IMG/VR virus record: IMGVR_UViG_3300030101_004409
Coordinates: 1-31,736 of that record
Origin: a virus
Strand: one strand, 5' to 3'
Length of the DNA stretch: 31,736 nt
Program-made: the position numbers and the translations under genes
Notes under the pieces: model-generated
The model's database searches: none
Seen by the model: the letters and a program-made list of their open reading frames with translations, nothing else
What the model was told of the DNA's origin: nothing
Shown here: positions 14,491 through 21,169 of the stretch, piece after piece
Position numbering within the stretch: position 1 is the stretch's first letter
Layout: the number at the start of each line of letters is the position of its first letter

Positions 14491-15054
14491 ATGAATGAAG
14501 CATTTGTAGAAAAATATGATTTAGTTAAAGATGTTGATACTTGGGTTAAAGCAGGGCAACATATTATAACAATGACTGGTATTTATAAAATTATAAATTA
14601 TCATGACATAAATTTTGAGTGGACTGATAATTTAGAAACAAGAGACAATGAAGGTGTTGCAATACGCATAACAGCTGAAATGCAAACTGAATTTGGGCTG
14701 AAGCAAGAAACTATGTATGGGGAAGCTAATGCCAAAAATTGTAATTATCCTTATTATTGGGCTGGGGCTTTAAATAGAGGTAAAGCAAGATCAACATTAA
14801 TGCTTATTGGTGCATATGGTAAAAAAGGTTATTATATGGACGAGGAAGCATTAGCATTTGAAAATCAAAAGCCAACATTAAAAGCAATAGGCGAATATAC
14901 AAAAATGCTTAAAGAACTGACTGAAGCCGATGCATTGACTGACGAATATAAAGATTATATCAGAAGTCAAGATACTGAAATCAGAAATAATAAAATGTTG
15001 TATGACAATGTAATGAAAGAATTACGAGAAATGCACGACAACTTGGAGGAATAA
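14491..15054 (+). CDS. Possible DNA single-strand annealing / recombination protein
   Basis: This 187-residue protein has an N-terminal beta-rich region (HIITMTGIYKIINYHDINFE), then ETMYGEANAKNCNYPYYWAG, ALNRGKARSTLMLIGAYGKK and YYMDEEALAF. The GEA...Y..A..R...R..L.L.GAYG order resembles phage proteins related to Redbeta/Sak-type annealing proteins. Neighbours are an SSB-like protein and a NinG-type nuclease, so a recombination cluster makes sense. The C-terminus is helical. AGGAGC upstream marks the start. The call rests on motif spacing and context; other DNA metabolism roles are possible. Confidence 0.4.
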   Translation: MNEAFVEKYDLVKDVDTWVKAGQHIITMTGIYKIINYHDINFEWTDNLETRDNEGVAIRITAEMQTEFGLKQETMYGEANAKNCNYPYYWAGALNRGKARSTLMLIGAYGKKGYYMDEEALAFENQKPTLKAIGEYTKMLKELTEADALTDEYKDYIRSQDTEIRNNKMLYDNVMKELREMHDNLEE

Positions 15055-15309
15055 ATGGCAATAAACATAGACAAAGATAATAGCGGAGTTGCTTTTTTAA
15101 ATAAATATGCAACTACTGAATCACACCCAAAATATAAAGGTGTAGTAAAAGTTAATGGTGTTCAAATGGAAATAGCAGTTTGGGGGCGGAGATCAAAAAA
15201 AGACAATAAGCCGTATTTGTCTTTAAGCTTTCAGTCTGAAGAAGAAGCATCTAAGTATAAAAAAGACGATCAAGATGCTGAAATACACCCTGACGACTTA
15301 CCATTTTAA
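15055..15309 (+). CDS. Small SSB-like protein with acidic DDLPF C-terminal tip
   Basis: This 84-residue protein has a compact beta core (HPKYKGVVKVNGVQMEIAVW, then RRSKKDNKPYLSLSFQ) typical of small phage proteins annotated as DUF736-like or single-strand-binding-like, followed by an acidic tail ending in DDLPF. Bacterial SSB ends in the similar DDIPF, which docks replication and repair proteins. This suggests an OB-like ssDNA-binding protein or a mimic of the SSB tail. GGAGG before the ATG, and TAATG overlap with the next gene, place it firmly in the operon. Confidence 0.65.
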   Translation: MAINIDKDNSGVAFLNKYATTESHPKYKGVVKVNGVQMEIAVWGRRSKKDNKPYLSLSFQSEEEASKYKKDDQDAEIHPDDLPF

Positions 15310-15689
15310 TGGCAATTAAGACTACAACTTCGGACAAACTTTGGTCTCAATATATTCGCACAAGAGATAATTGGACTTGCCAAAGATGTCAAAAGAAATA
15401 TACACCCCCAACAAATGCTTTGCATTGTTCACATTTTTTTAGTCGTGGTAAATGGGGTGTAAGATTTGATGACGAAAATTGTGAAGCTCTTTGTTATGGC
15501 TGTCATAGTCATTTGGGCGGAAACCCAATAGAACATATGATGCATAAAAGATATATGTTGGGATCAAAGCGAATTGAAAAACTTAGGCAAAAAGCTAATA
15601 AGCCATTGAGGTCGGGAGAAAAGAAATATTTTTTATCAAAAGAATTTAGGGCTAAAATTAGAGATAAAATTAAATTGTTGGAGGAATAA
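15309..15689 (+). CDS. NinG/Rap-like HNH-type zinc nuclease
   Basis: The protein has 126 residues. Zinc-binding pairs are CQRCQ (24-28) and CYGCH, with HCSHFFSRGKWGVRFDDENC between them, the layout of lambda NinG (Rap) and related HNH-like recombination nucleases. The following basic helices would bind DNA. NinG/Rap acts on Holliday-type or branched intermediates. It starts in a TAATG overlap with the SSB-like gene, and this pairing supports a recombination role. Confidence 0.8.
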   Translation: MAIKTTTSDKLWSQYIRTRDNWTCQRCQKKYTPPTNALHCSHFFSRGKWGVRFDDENCEALCYGCHSHLGGNPIEHMMHKRYMLGSKRIEKLRQKANKPLRSGEKKYFLSKEFRAKIRDKIKLLEE

Positions 15690-16094
15690 ATGTCAAAAAG
15701 ACAAATTGAAAATACAATATGGGAGGAAGTTTGGTTTATGGATTTATCATTAGAATATAAAATGTTAGTATTATATTTTTTTACAACTTCAAATCATGCA
15801 GGGCTTGGAAATTTAAATTTTAAAATTATTAATACTATTTTGGGGTATGAATATGTAAAAGAGGAAGTATTAGAAAATTTAAAAGAGCATTTAATAGAAT
15901 ATAAAGACGGGAAATATCAATTAGTTAAATTTATGAAATTTCACTACACTGAGGGGAATAACAGCAACCAACATAAAAACGCAATCAAGCTTTTAAAATC
16001 TGAGGGACTTTACAAAACTGATAACGATAAAGAGTTCGAAAAATTTAAAGAAAATGGTCTTGTATCAAAAAGCTTTTTAAAAGGTATAGAATAA
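15690..16094 (+). CDS. Winged-helix-like protein, possible replication initiator
   Basis: This 134-residue protein begins KRQIENTIWEEVWFMDLSLE, then YKMLVLYFFTTSNHAGLGNL and later VLENLKEHLIEYKDGKYQLV. This pattern (short N-terminal helices, a small winged-helix-like region, and a target-binding tail) is seen in phage replisome-organiser/DnaD-like initiator proteins. No DNA polymerase or helicase is visible in the window, so an initiator recruiting host factors would be reasonable. GGAGG precedes the ATG. The call is low confidence. Confidence 0.35.
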   Translation: MSKRQIENTIWEEVWFMDLSLEYKMLVLYFFTTSNHAGLGNLNFKIINTILGYEYVKEEVLENLKEHLIEYKDGKYQLVKFMKFHYTEGNNSNQHKNAIKLLKSEGLYKTDNDKEFEKFKENGLVSKSFLKGIE

Positions 16095-16603
16095 TGATAA
16101 ATAAAGGTCTATTTACTTCCAATAAAGATGATTGGCGAACACCAAAGTGGCTTTTCAATGTTCTAAACGATCATTTTAGATTTCATTTAGATGTTTGCTC
16201 AGATGATGATAATGCTTTATGCAAGTTTAATTATACACTTGAAAAGTCTTGCCTAGAATACGATTGGCTTGAATCTAATTATATGAATTGTCCATACGGA
16301 AAAAAGATTAGTCTTTTTGTTGCAAGAGCACATCAGCAGTGGAGACAGAACGATTGCACAACTGTCGCATTATTACCAGCAAGAACTGATACAAAATGGT
16401 TTCATAATTTTATATATGATGATTGCACCATTGCTTTTATTAAAGGTAGAATTAAATTTGAAGGCGGGGAAAAATTAGCACCTGCACCATTTCCAAGCAT
16501 GGTTGTTGTGTGGTGGGGATCATACAGACTAAATGAAAAAGATTTTGTAAGCGGTAAAAAATTGTCAAATATGATTGAGGAAGCGAGGAAAAATGAAACA
16601 TAA
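16094..16603 (+). CDS. Phage Dam-type DNA N6-adenine methyltransferase with variant NCPY motif
   Basis: The 169-residue protein matches phage Dam-type methyltransferases: KDDWRTPKWLFNVLNDHF, DVCSD (SAM-binding motif), PARTDTKWFH, FIKGRIKF and PFPSMVVVWWG. The catalytic motif normally NPPY or DPPY reads NCPYG, with Cys replacing the first proline. Activity is likely but not assured. It should methylate adenine in DNA, for protection or to mark its own genome. It starts in a TAATG overlap with the preceding gene. Confidence 0.8.
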   Translation: MINKGLFTSNKDDWRTPKWLFNVLNDHFRFHLDVCSDDDNALCKFNYTLEKSCLEYDWLESNYMNCPYGKKISLFVARAHQQWRQNDCTTVALLPARTDTKWFHNFIYDDCTIAFIKGRIKFEGGEKLAPAPFPSMVVVWWGSYRLNEKDFVSGKKLSNMIEEARKNET

Positions 16604-16793
16604 TCAGACAAAAGGTTATACCAAAGATCAGATAGAAGAAAACATTGATCACTTTATAGATAATGAAAAAGAATTATTATCTACTTGTTGTGGCTGGAGT
16701 GCCTTGGGAAATATTCATGAATTTGATAATGAACATTTTGGTAATTGTAGCAAATGCAAAGAGCATACCGATTTTGAAAGGATTGAACAATGA
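16593..16793 (+). CDS. Small zinc-ribbon-like protein
   Basis: This 66-residue protein has STCCGW and later GNCSKCKEHTDFE, four cysteines in CC...CxxC spacing that fit a zinc ribbon. Similar small proteins are common in phages and of unknown function. GAGGAAAA lies just before the ATG at 16593. It overlaps both neighbours by 4 to 11 bases. Confidence 0.65.
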   Translation: MKHNQTKGYTKDQIEENIDHFIDNEKELLSTCCGWSALGNIHEFDNEHFGNCSKCKEHTDFERIEQ

Positions 16794-17089
16794 AACATAA
16801 GCAGCTGAAAGATTTTGTAAAAAATGCACTAAAAATAAATGTGTATTTAAGAGATTCAGATCACAAGCTTGTTGCTTGGGTTTGGGAATCTGAATTGAAA
16901 GATGAATGGGATACAGACATTTTACACTTATTAAATACAAACAGACTTACTAATTGGGAATCTATTGCAAGATGTCGTAGATCACTTCAAGCCGAACACG
17001 AGGAATTAAGAGGTGCGAATTGGGATAAAAGACACGACAAAGCAGTAGAGGTTGGTATGGAAATGACACAATATACACCTGAACTTTGA
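16790..17089 (+). CDS. Conserved phage hypothetical protein (LRG motif)
   Basis: This 99-residue protein starts in an ATGA overlap. It has DHKLVAWVWESEL, then LTNWESIARCRRSLQAEHEE and LRGANWDKRH. The order, ending in ESI.R.RR.LQ..H..LRG, occurs in small uncharacterised phage proteins and predicts a helical, possibly DNA-binding module. No catalytic residues are recognised. Confidence 0.65.
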   Translation: MKHKQLKDFVKNALKINVYLRDSDHKLVAWVWESELKDEWDTDILHLLNTNRLTNWESIARCRRSLQAEHEELRGANWDKRHDKAVEVGMEMTQYTPEL

Positions 17090-17101
17090 AAGGCGAATAA
17101 A

Positions 17102-17260
17102 ATGAAAGACTTTAATGGAAAAATAGATATTGAAAAAGGCAATAAAGCAATAAAAATTCAAAAACTCATAGATAAGTTATTTAGTAAGCTTGATGAACTT
17201 GGCTATGAATATATGAATCATAACAACAGATCAGCTATAAGGAGGAAAAGAAATGGCTAA
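17102..17260 (+). CDS. Small hypothetical protein, 52 residues
   Basis: A frame of 52 codons starts at an ATG with GGCG upstream and ends 8 bases inside the next gene, whose AAGGAGG ribosome binding site lies within it. The product is helical and basic at the C-terminus (RSAIRRKRNG). The 160-base interval between its neighbours is otherwise empty, and the overlap style matches the operon. I do not recognise it. Confidence 0.5.
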   Translation: MKDFNGKIDIEKGNKAIKIQKLIDKLFSKLDELGYEYMNHNNRSAIRRKRNG

Positions 17261-17495
17261 TTCACACCCGACATACAATCAATGGGGTAAAAAAGCAGGG
17301 ACTATTCAAGAAAGAATGAAAAACAATAAAGTTCCTAAACCCTTTACACCCGAAGCAGAAGTTTGGGATAAAGAGTGGCATCAAAAGTATGGGAGATCAT
17401 GGCAAGTTTTTGATTTTTACAAAAGCTCAAAAGTAAGAAAATACTCATGGATAGAACAATATAAAGTAAGAGAGAGGAATAATAATGATAAATGA
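17253..17495 (+). CDS. Small hypothetical early protein with aromatic C-terminus
   Basis: This 80-residue protein has an excellent ribosome binding site (AAGGAGG) and overlaps the next gene by 11 bases. It is basic and rich in Trp and Tyr (SWQVFDFYKSSKVRKYSWIE). No family is recognised. Early operon position suggests host interaction or regulation. Confidence 0.55.
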   Translation: MANSHPTYNQWGKKAGTIQERMKNNKVPKPFTPEAEVWDKEWHQKYGRSWQVFDFYKSSKVRKYSWIEQYKVRERNNNDK

Positions 17496-17745
17496 TACAG
17501 ATTCAAAAGTGTATATAAGCTTATTACACAAATGCATTAATGATTCACTGGGAGCTATTTCAGAAATTAATATTGAAAAGCTAAATGGAAATCAAGAGGA
17601 ATTTTCCAAAATTGTCAGCTGGATATACTTTGAAAACTATGATAAGTTTATGAAAAATGTAGATCAAGTTTTTGGCGAAGATAAAGAAATGCTTGCCGAT
17701 TTAGTGCAAGATTTGACAAATTCAGCTGAAAATGTTAATGCTTAA
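17485..17745 (+). CDS. Small acidic helical hypothetical protein
   Basis: This 86-residue acidic protein is mostly helical (YISLLHKCINDSLGAISEIN, later VDQVFGEDKEMLADLVQDL). AGAGAGGAAT precedes the ATG. It overlaps the previous gene and is followed by a short gap with GGAG for the next. No known domain is recognised. Confidence 0.55.
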   Translation: MINDTDSKVYISLLHKCINDSLGAISEINIEKLNGNQEEFSKIVSWIYFENYDKFMKNVDQVFGEDKEMLADLVQDLTNSAENVNA

Positions 17746-17756
17746 CGGAGAAAAAA

Positions 17757-18032
17757 ATGGATAAAAAATACCCAATACATGAAACATTGGATAACTATAA
17801 ATACAGATTAAAAAGAAATGAAGTCTTAAGAGCTCCTGACAAAATGACTTTTGATCCTGAGTTCGCAGCTATTCAGTATGAGCATAAAATGATTATTGCA
17901 AACACAAGTTTAAGACAATATTTTAAATATAATAATGATGTTAAATTTATTTTATTTTTTAGTATTTATATTCTTATAGTTGCAATTTGTTTATTTTTGC
18001 TTTATCTTGTAGAAGATGCAACAATCATTTGA
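17757..18032 (+). CDS. Small protein with a C-terminal membrane anchor
   Basis: This 91-residue protein has a soluble, charged N-terminal two-thirds and one hydrophobic segment at about residues 63-85 (FILFFSIYILIVAICLFLLY), so it is probably tail-anchored in the inner membrane. GGAG precedes the ATG. It could be a superinfection-exclusion or host-modulating protein, but nothing in the sequence proves this. The next gene starts 17 bases before its end. Confidence 0.6.
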   Translation: MDKKYPIHETLDNYKYRLKRNEVLRAPDKMTFDPEFAAIQYEHKMIIANTSLRQYFKYNNDVKFILFFSIYILIVAICLFLLYLVEDATII

Positions 18033-18312
18033 ATATTATATTGATGATATATACTCAAATTCAGAAAATAGTATTCTTTATGGTAAAGCTATAATGGTTG
18101 CAATGTCTAATAATCACAAGCAATCTTGGACAAAAAAACAAAAAGAAGTATATTTTTACCACGACACAATGACATACGCAAGAATTGGTAAAAAATACGG
18201 AATTACAGCTCAATCTGTTAGCAGGATATATAAAAGAGCTGTTAAAAAATTAAATATAATAACACAGAATCTTCTCGCTGATCGTTGTTGTTATAATACC
18301 AAAGCCATATAG
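18016..18312 (+). CDS. Helix-turn-helix protein resembling sigma factor region 4, candidate late regulator
   Basis: The C-terminal half of this 98-residue protein has QSWTKKQKEVYFYHDTMTYA, RIGKKYGITAQSVSRIYKRA, and VKKL, the pattern of sigma-70 region 4 or of phage ArpU/RinA-like late activators (recognition helix around GITAQSVSRIYKRA). It is the last gene before the terminator at 18321 and immediately upstream of the operon starting at 18465, a usual place for a late-transcription regulator. Candidate binding sites are the repeats at 18358-18373 and 18435-18450. Confidence 0.65.
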   Translation: MQQSFEYYIDDIYSNSENSILYGKAIMVAMSNNHKQSWTKKQKEVYFYHDTMTYARIGKKYGITAQSVSRIYKRAVKKLNIITQNLLADRCCYNTKAI

Positions 18313-18320
18313 GGCTAAGT

Positions 18321-18363
18321 GGGGCGGGTTTTCTCAATATTCATTTTACCGCCCCAAATTTTA
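18321..18363 (+). terminator. Rho-independent-like terminator after the early operon
   Basis: GGGGCGG (18321-18327) pairs with CCGCCCC (18349-18355), followed by AAATTTT (18356-18362). The loop is about 21 bases. It lies just after the HTH gene stop and separates the early operon from the modification/packaging operon. The long loop makes it less ideal, but the GC stem in such AT-rich DNA is striking. Confidence 0.75.
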
Positions 18364-18463
18364 GGGTTATAATCAAAAAAAATTATATCTAGCAATATCA
18401 ACACTTACAGCAATGTAATCTCGAAAATACCATCATTTAGGGTTTAAAATTTACATATATGTA
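18358..18463 (+). promoter_or_regulatory. Promoter/operator region of the modification and late operon
   Basis: The region between the terminator and the next start has no gene. It carries two near-identical segments, ATTTTAGGGTTATAAT (18358-18373) and ATTTAGGGTTTAAAAT (18435-18450), and a perfect 12-bp palindrome TACATATATGTA (18452-18463) directly against the next ATG. The next gene has no Shine-Dalgarno sequence, so a leaderless or regulator-controlled start is possible. Regulator binding is inferred. Confidence 0.55.
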
Positions 18464-18464
18464 G

Positions 18465-18707
18465 ATGACGGACTCAAAAATTGACAAAATACTTAATCAA
18501 ATTGATCAAGAATTAGAAAATAGCCATGTAGGGCATGAAGCATATAATAAAACAAAAAATATGCGAAAGTTCAGTCAAGGTAATATAGAAAACATAGTTT
18601 TAGCAGATCCGAACGGAGACGAGGAATATACACCGCCTGATGATTGGGACGCACACTCTACTTTTGATGAAGAAAATTATAGCATAGGATATGATGAAGA
18701 TAATTGA
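18465..18707 (+). CDS. Small acidic hypothetical protein, first gene of the modification operon
   Basis: This 80-residue protein is acidic, with EYTPPDDWDAHSTFDEENYS near its C-terminus and a helical N-terminus. No family is recognised. It lacks a clear ribosome binding site, the ATG following a palindrome by one base. It overlaps the ParB-like gene by 17 bases, so it is likely coupled to it. It may be an accessory or adaptor for the modification cassette, by location only. Confidence 0.55.
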   Translation: MTDSKIDKILNQIDQELENSHVGHEAYNKTKNMRKFSQGNIENIVLADPNGDEEYTPPDDWDAHSTFDEENYSIGYDEDN

Positions 18708-19284
18708 AAAAAACCCGAACGAATTAATAGAAGCTGATTACAACCCTAGACAATTGTCAGAAAAAGCTTACGAAGAATTAAAAGAATCATTAGAAAATTT
18801 TGGCTTTGTAGATCCTGTTTTGATCAACAAAAACAAAAACAGAAAAAACATTATTATTGGCGGACACCAAAGAGTGAAAGTTGCTAAAATGTTAAACATT
18901 AAAAAAGTACCATGCCTTGAATTAGATCTTTCTGAGGAAGAAGAAAGAGAACTAAATATCAGATTAAATAAAAATACTGGAGATTGGGACTGGGACATGT
19001 TAGCAAATAATTTTGGCACAGAACAGCTCTTAGATTGGGGTTTTGCAGAACAAGAACTAGGTGTTGAGTCGAAACTTACATTTGAAGTTTCTAATAACTA
19101 CAATGAAACCATAGAATATCCAGAGGAAGCTGAATCAAGTCATGTACGCATGATACAATTGTTTTTAAATGATGACACTGAGCCGATCTTTAAAAAAATG
19201 GAATTGAAACTTAGAGAAGAATTTAATACAGACAACTTGACTGACACTGTCTTTAAAGCATTAGAGAAATTAACAAATGGCTAG
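18691..19284 (+). CDS. ParB-like N-terminal domain protein
   Basis: This 197-residue protein has a ParB/sulfiredoxin-like domain: ADYNPRQLSEKAYEELKESL (16-35), GFVDPVLINKN and the nucleotide/DNA-binding IIGGHQRVKVAKML, then LDLSEEEERELNIRLNKN. Phage ParB-like proteins often neighbour DNA modification genes and may recruit or guide the enzymes on DNA, or act as CTPase/nuclease-like factors. The C-terminal part (about 120-197) has no recognised domain and could bind partners. It overlaps the TET/JBP-type gene by 8 bases. Either of the two tandem ATGs (18691 or 18694) may be used. Confidence 0.82.
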   Translation: MMKIIEKNPNELIEADYNPRQLSEKAYEELKESLENFGFVDPVLINKNKNRKNIIIGGHQRVKVAKMLNIKKVPCLELDLSEEEERELNIRLNKNTGDWDWDMLANNFGTEQLLDWGFAEQELGVESKLTFEVSNNYNETIEYPEEAESSHVRMIQLFLNDDTEPIFKKMELKLREEFNTDNLTDTVFKALEKLTNG

Positions 19285-20158
19285 AGAAATATATTTAAAA
19301 CCTGAATTAACAGATAAAGAAGCTAGTGAATTAGCTGGAGCATTGTTGAATGAAACAAGCTATAAAATTCTTATTGATTATGACGCAGATGTATATGACG
19401 AAGTTTCAGGTAATTGTATTGCAAAATTTAGAAAAAATGTTATACCAGCAAACATAGCAAAAACAGCATACCAAAATTTAAAATCAGCAGCTGGTGCAAC
19501 AAATAACAGAAATAAAGCTTCAGGTAAACAAGGAAGAAAAAGAATTAAATCTGATGGCACAATATCAAATACTAATCATGGAGATCAGGTAAACAGCGGT
19601 ATTATTGGCTATTTCGATAGAAATGTGAGATTCCCATATTGCAGACAAACAGCTTTTAATCAAAAAGAGTTTGATAAATTTAAAAAAGCTTATGGCATAA
19701 TAAAATTTGTTGATAATAAATATTCAGAATTAATGCCTGAGCATTATGCACTGCAAAGAGAAGTTGCTGATAATACTTCACAAGACTTTGTAATTAAAGA
19801 TACAGCATTCACGACAATCACTGTGAATAAAAATTGGCAAACAGCCGTTCATACTGATAAAGGCGATTTTGAAAAAGGTTTTGGAAATTTAGTTGTATTA
19901 AGAGAGGGCTTATATGAGGGCGGATATTTTGTTATTCCTCAGTGGGCAGTTGCTTTTGATATGCAAAATTGTGATCTATTATTGTGTGATGTTCATCAAT
20001 GGCACGGAAATACACCGATAACAAAAGTAGATGAAAAAGCTACAAGAATATCATTAGTTATGTATTACAGACATAATATGCAAAAATGTGGCACAGCTAT
20101 TGAAGAACAAGAGTTTGCAAAACAAAGACAAATAAGATCGGGGGAAAGTCTTTATTGA
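19277..20158 (+). CDS. TET/JBP-family 2-oxoglutarate/Fe(II) dioxygenase (base oxidase)
   Basis: This 293-residue protein should oxidise the methyl group of a pyrimidine in DNA using Fe(II), O2 and 2-oxoglutarate. The catalytic pattern is clear: TAVHTDKGD with His192 and Asp194 binding iron, GFGNLVVL, EGGYFVIPQW, DVHQWHGNTP with the distal iron ligand His240 or His243, and TRISLVMYYR with Arg257 for 2-oxoglutarate. The upstream SGIIGYFDRNVRFPYCRQTA segment is also typical of the TET/JBP group. It lies in an operon with kinase, transferase-like and amidotransferase genes, and overlaps them. Whether the substrate is thymine (JBP-like) or 5-methylcytosine (TET-like) is not settled by the sequence. 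Confidence 0.82.
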   Translation: MAREIYLKPELTDKEASELAGALLNETSYKILIDYDADVYDEVSGNCIAKFRKNVIPANIAKTAYQNLKSAAGATNNRNKASGKQGRKRIKSDGTISNTNHGDQVNSGIIGYFDRNVRFPYCRQTAFNQKEFDKFKKAYGIIKFVDNKYSELMPEHYALQREVADNTSQDFVIKDTAFTTITVNKNWQTAVHTDKGDFEKGFGNLVVLREGLYEGGYFVIPQWAVAFDMQNCDLLLCDVHQWHGNTPITKVDEKATRISLVMYYRHNMQKCGTAIEEQEFAKQRQIRSGESLY

Positions 20159-20772
20159 TGTGCGGAATTGTAGGTTATAGCTGTGAAAACCCTAAACAAA
20201 ATCATATACAGATTTTACAGGATATCATAGCAGAAAGCTCAATCAGGGGCATACATAGTTTTGGGTATAGTTTTGTTAAGGATAAAAAATTAATTACAAG
20301 AAAATACCACGATCTCAAAGAAATTAAATTACCTTTAACTAATAAGCTTATTTATCATAACAGGTATTCAACTTCGGGTGATTTTAAAAATCATAAAAAT
20401 AATCAGCCAATACATATAGATAATATGTCTTTGGTTTTCAATGGTGTGATTGATATGCGTACCAAAAAACAAATGGAAAGTGCATACAATATTTTTATGG
20501 AAACTGATAATGACGGGGAAATATTGATTCAAAGGTGTGGAAATGATAAAAAACTAATAGAGAGGTTTGTAAATGATATTAGGGGAAGTTTTGCAGGTAT
20601 TATACTTGATGAAAAAGAAAACTTATTTGTAATAAGAAATAAGAAAAGACCTTGCTGGATATTAGAGTATGATAATGCAAAGTTTGTAGCTTCAACAAGA
20701 GACATTTTTAAAAGAGTTGATAGTGCTTTTTCGCCAAAGCCGTTAGAAGCTAATAAAATATATGAAATATAA
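20158..20772 (+). CDS. Class II glutamine amidotransferase domain protein
   Basis: This is a free-standing class II (Ntn-hydrolase) glutaminase of 204 residues. The ATG at 20158, in a TGATG overlap, puts Cys next to the initiator Met (MCGIVGY), so Met removal exposes the catalytic N-terminal cysteine. Other motifs: SIRGIHSFGY, YHNRYSTSGD, NNQPIHIDNMSLVFNG and ETDNDGE. There is no fused synthetase domain, so ammonia must go to another protein or the amide be transferred directly. Its place between a TET/JBP oxidase and the kinase suggests it supplies nitrogen for a modified base. A TTG at 20155 would add one Met and spoil the N-terminal cysteine. Confidence 0.85.
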   Translation: MCGIVGYSCENPKQNHIQILQDIIAESSIRGIHSFGYSFVKDKKLITRKYHDLKEIKLPLTNKLIYHNRYSTSGDFKNHKNNQPIHIDNMSLVFNGVIDMRTKKQMESAYNIFMETDNDGEILIQRCGNDKKLIERFVNDIRGSFAGIILDEKENLFVIRNKKRPCWILEYDNAKFVASTRDIFKRVDSAFSPKPLEANKIYEI

Positions 20773-21169
20773 ATTAAGACATGCAACACGAACAGACGCA
20801 GATTTTTTAAAAGATCTTTATAAACAAGACAAAGAACACATAGGATCTTTCAATTTATATCAAGTATGGGATAAATATTTAACTTCAAGTACAAATTATA
20901 AATATTTGATTTGTGAAGATAAGGGCTTTGTTAGATATGGTTTTAGTAAAAAATATAGCAGCTGGATTATACATGAAATAGCCGTATTAAATGATTTCAA
21001 AAGACACGGCATAGCTAGATATATTGTAGAAAATTTACCTAGACCGCTTATGTTGAAATGTAATTGTGATAATGAGATTGGCAATAGATTTTATGAAAAG
21101 ATTGGTATGACAAAAGTAGGTAAAACCAAAACCCGTAAAGGAATTGAACAGAATATTTGGCAATGGTAA
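20762..21169 (+). CDS. GNAT-family N-acetyltransferase
   Basis: This 135-residue protein has the GNAT core: IHEIAVLNDFKRHGIARYIV, where RHGIAR is the acetyl-CoA pyrophosphate-binding Q/RxxGxG/A motif, and NEIGNRFYEKIGMTKVG as the C-terminal motif. It would transfer an acyl group from acyl-CoA to an amine. In this cassette a plausible substrate is an aminated base in DNA or a small amine donor. It overlaps the amidotransferase gene by 11 bases and the next gene by 7. Confidence 0.85.
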   Translation: MKYKLRHATRTDADFLKDLYKQDKEHIGSFNLYQVWDKYLTSSTNYKYLICEDKGFVRYGFSKKYSSWIIHEIAVLNDFKRHGIARYIVENLPRPLMLKCNCDNEIGNRFYEKIGMTKVGKTKTRKGIEQNIWQW

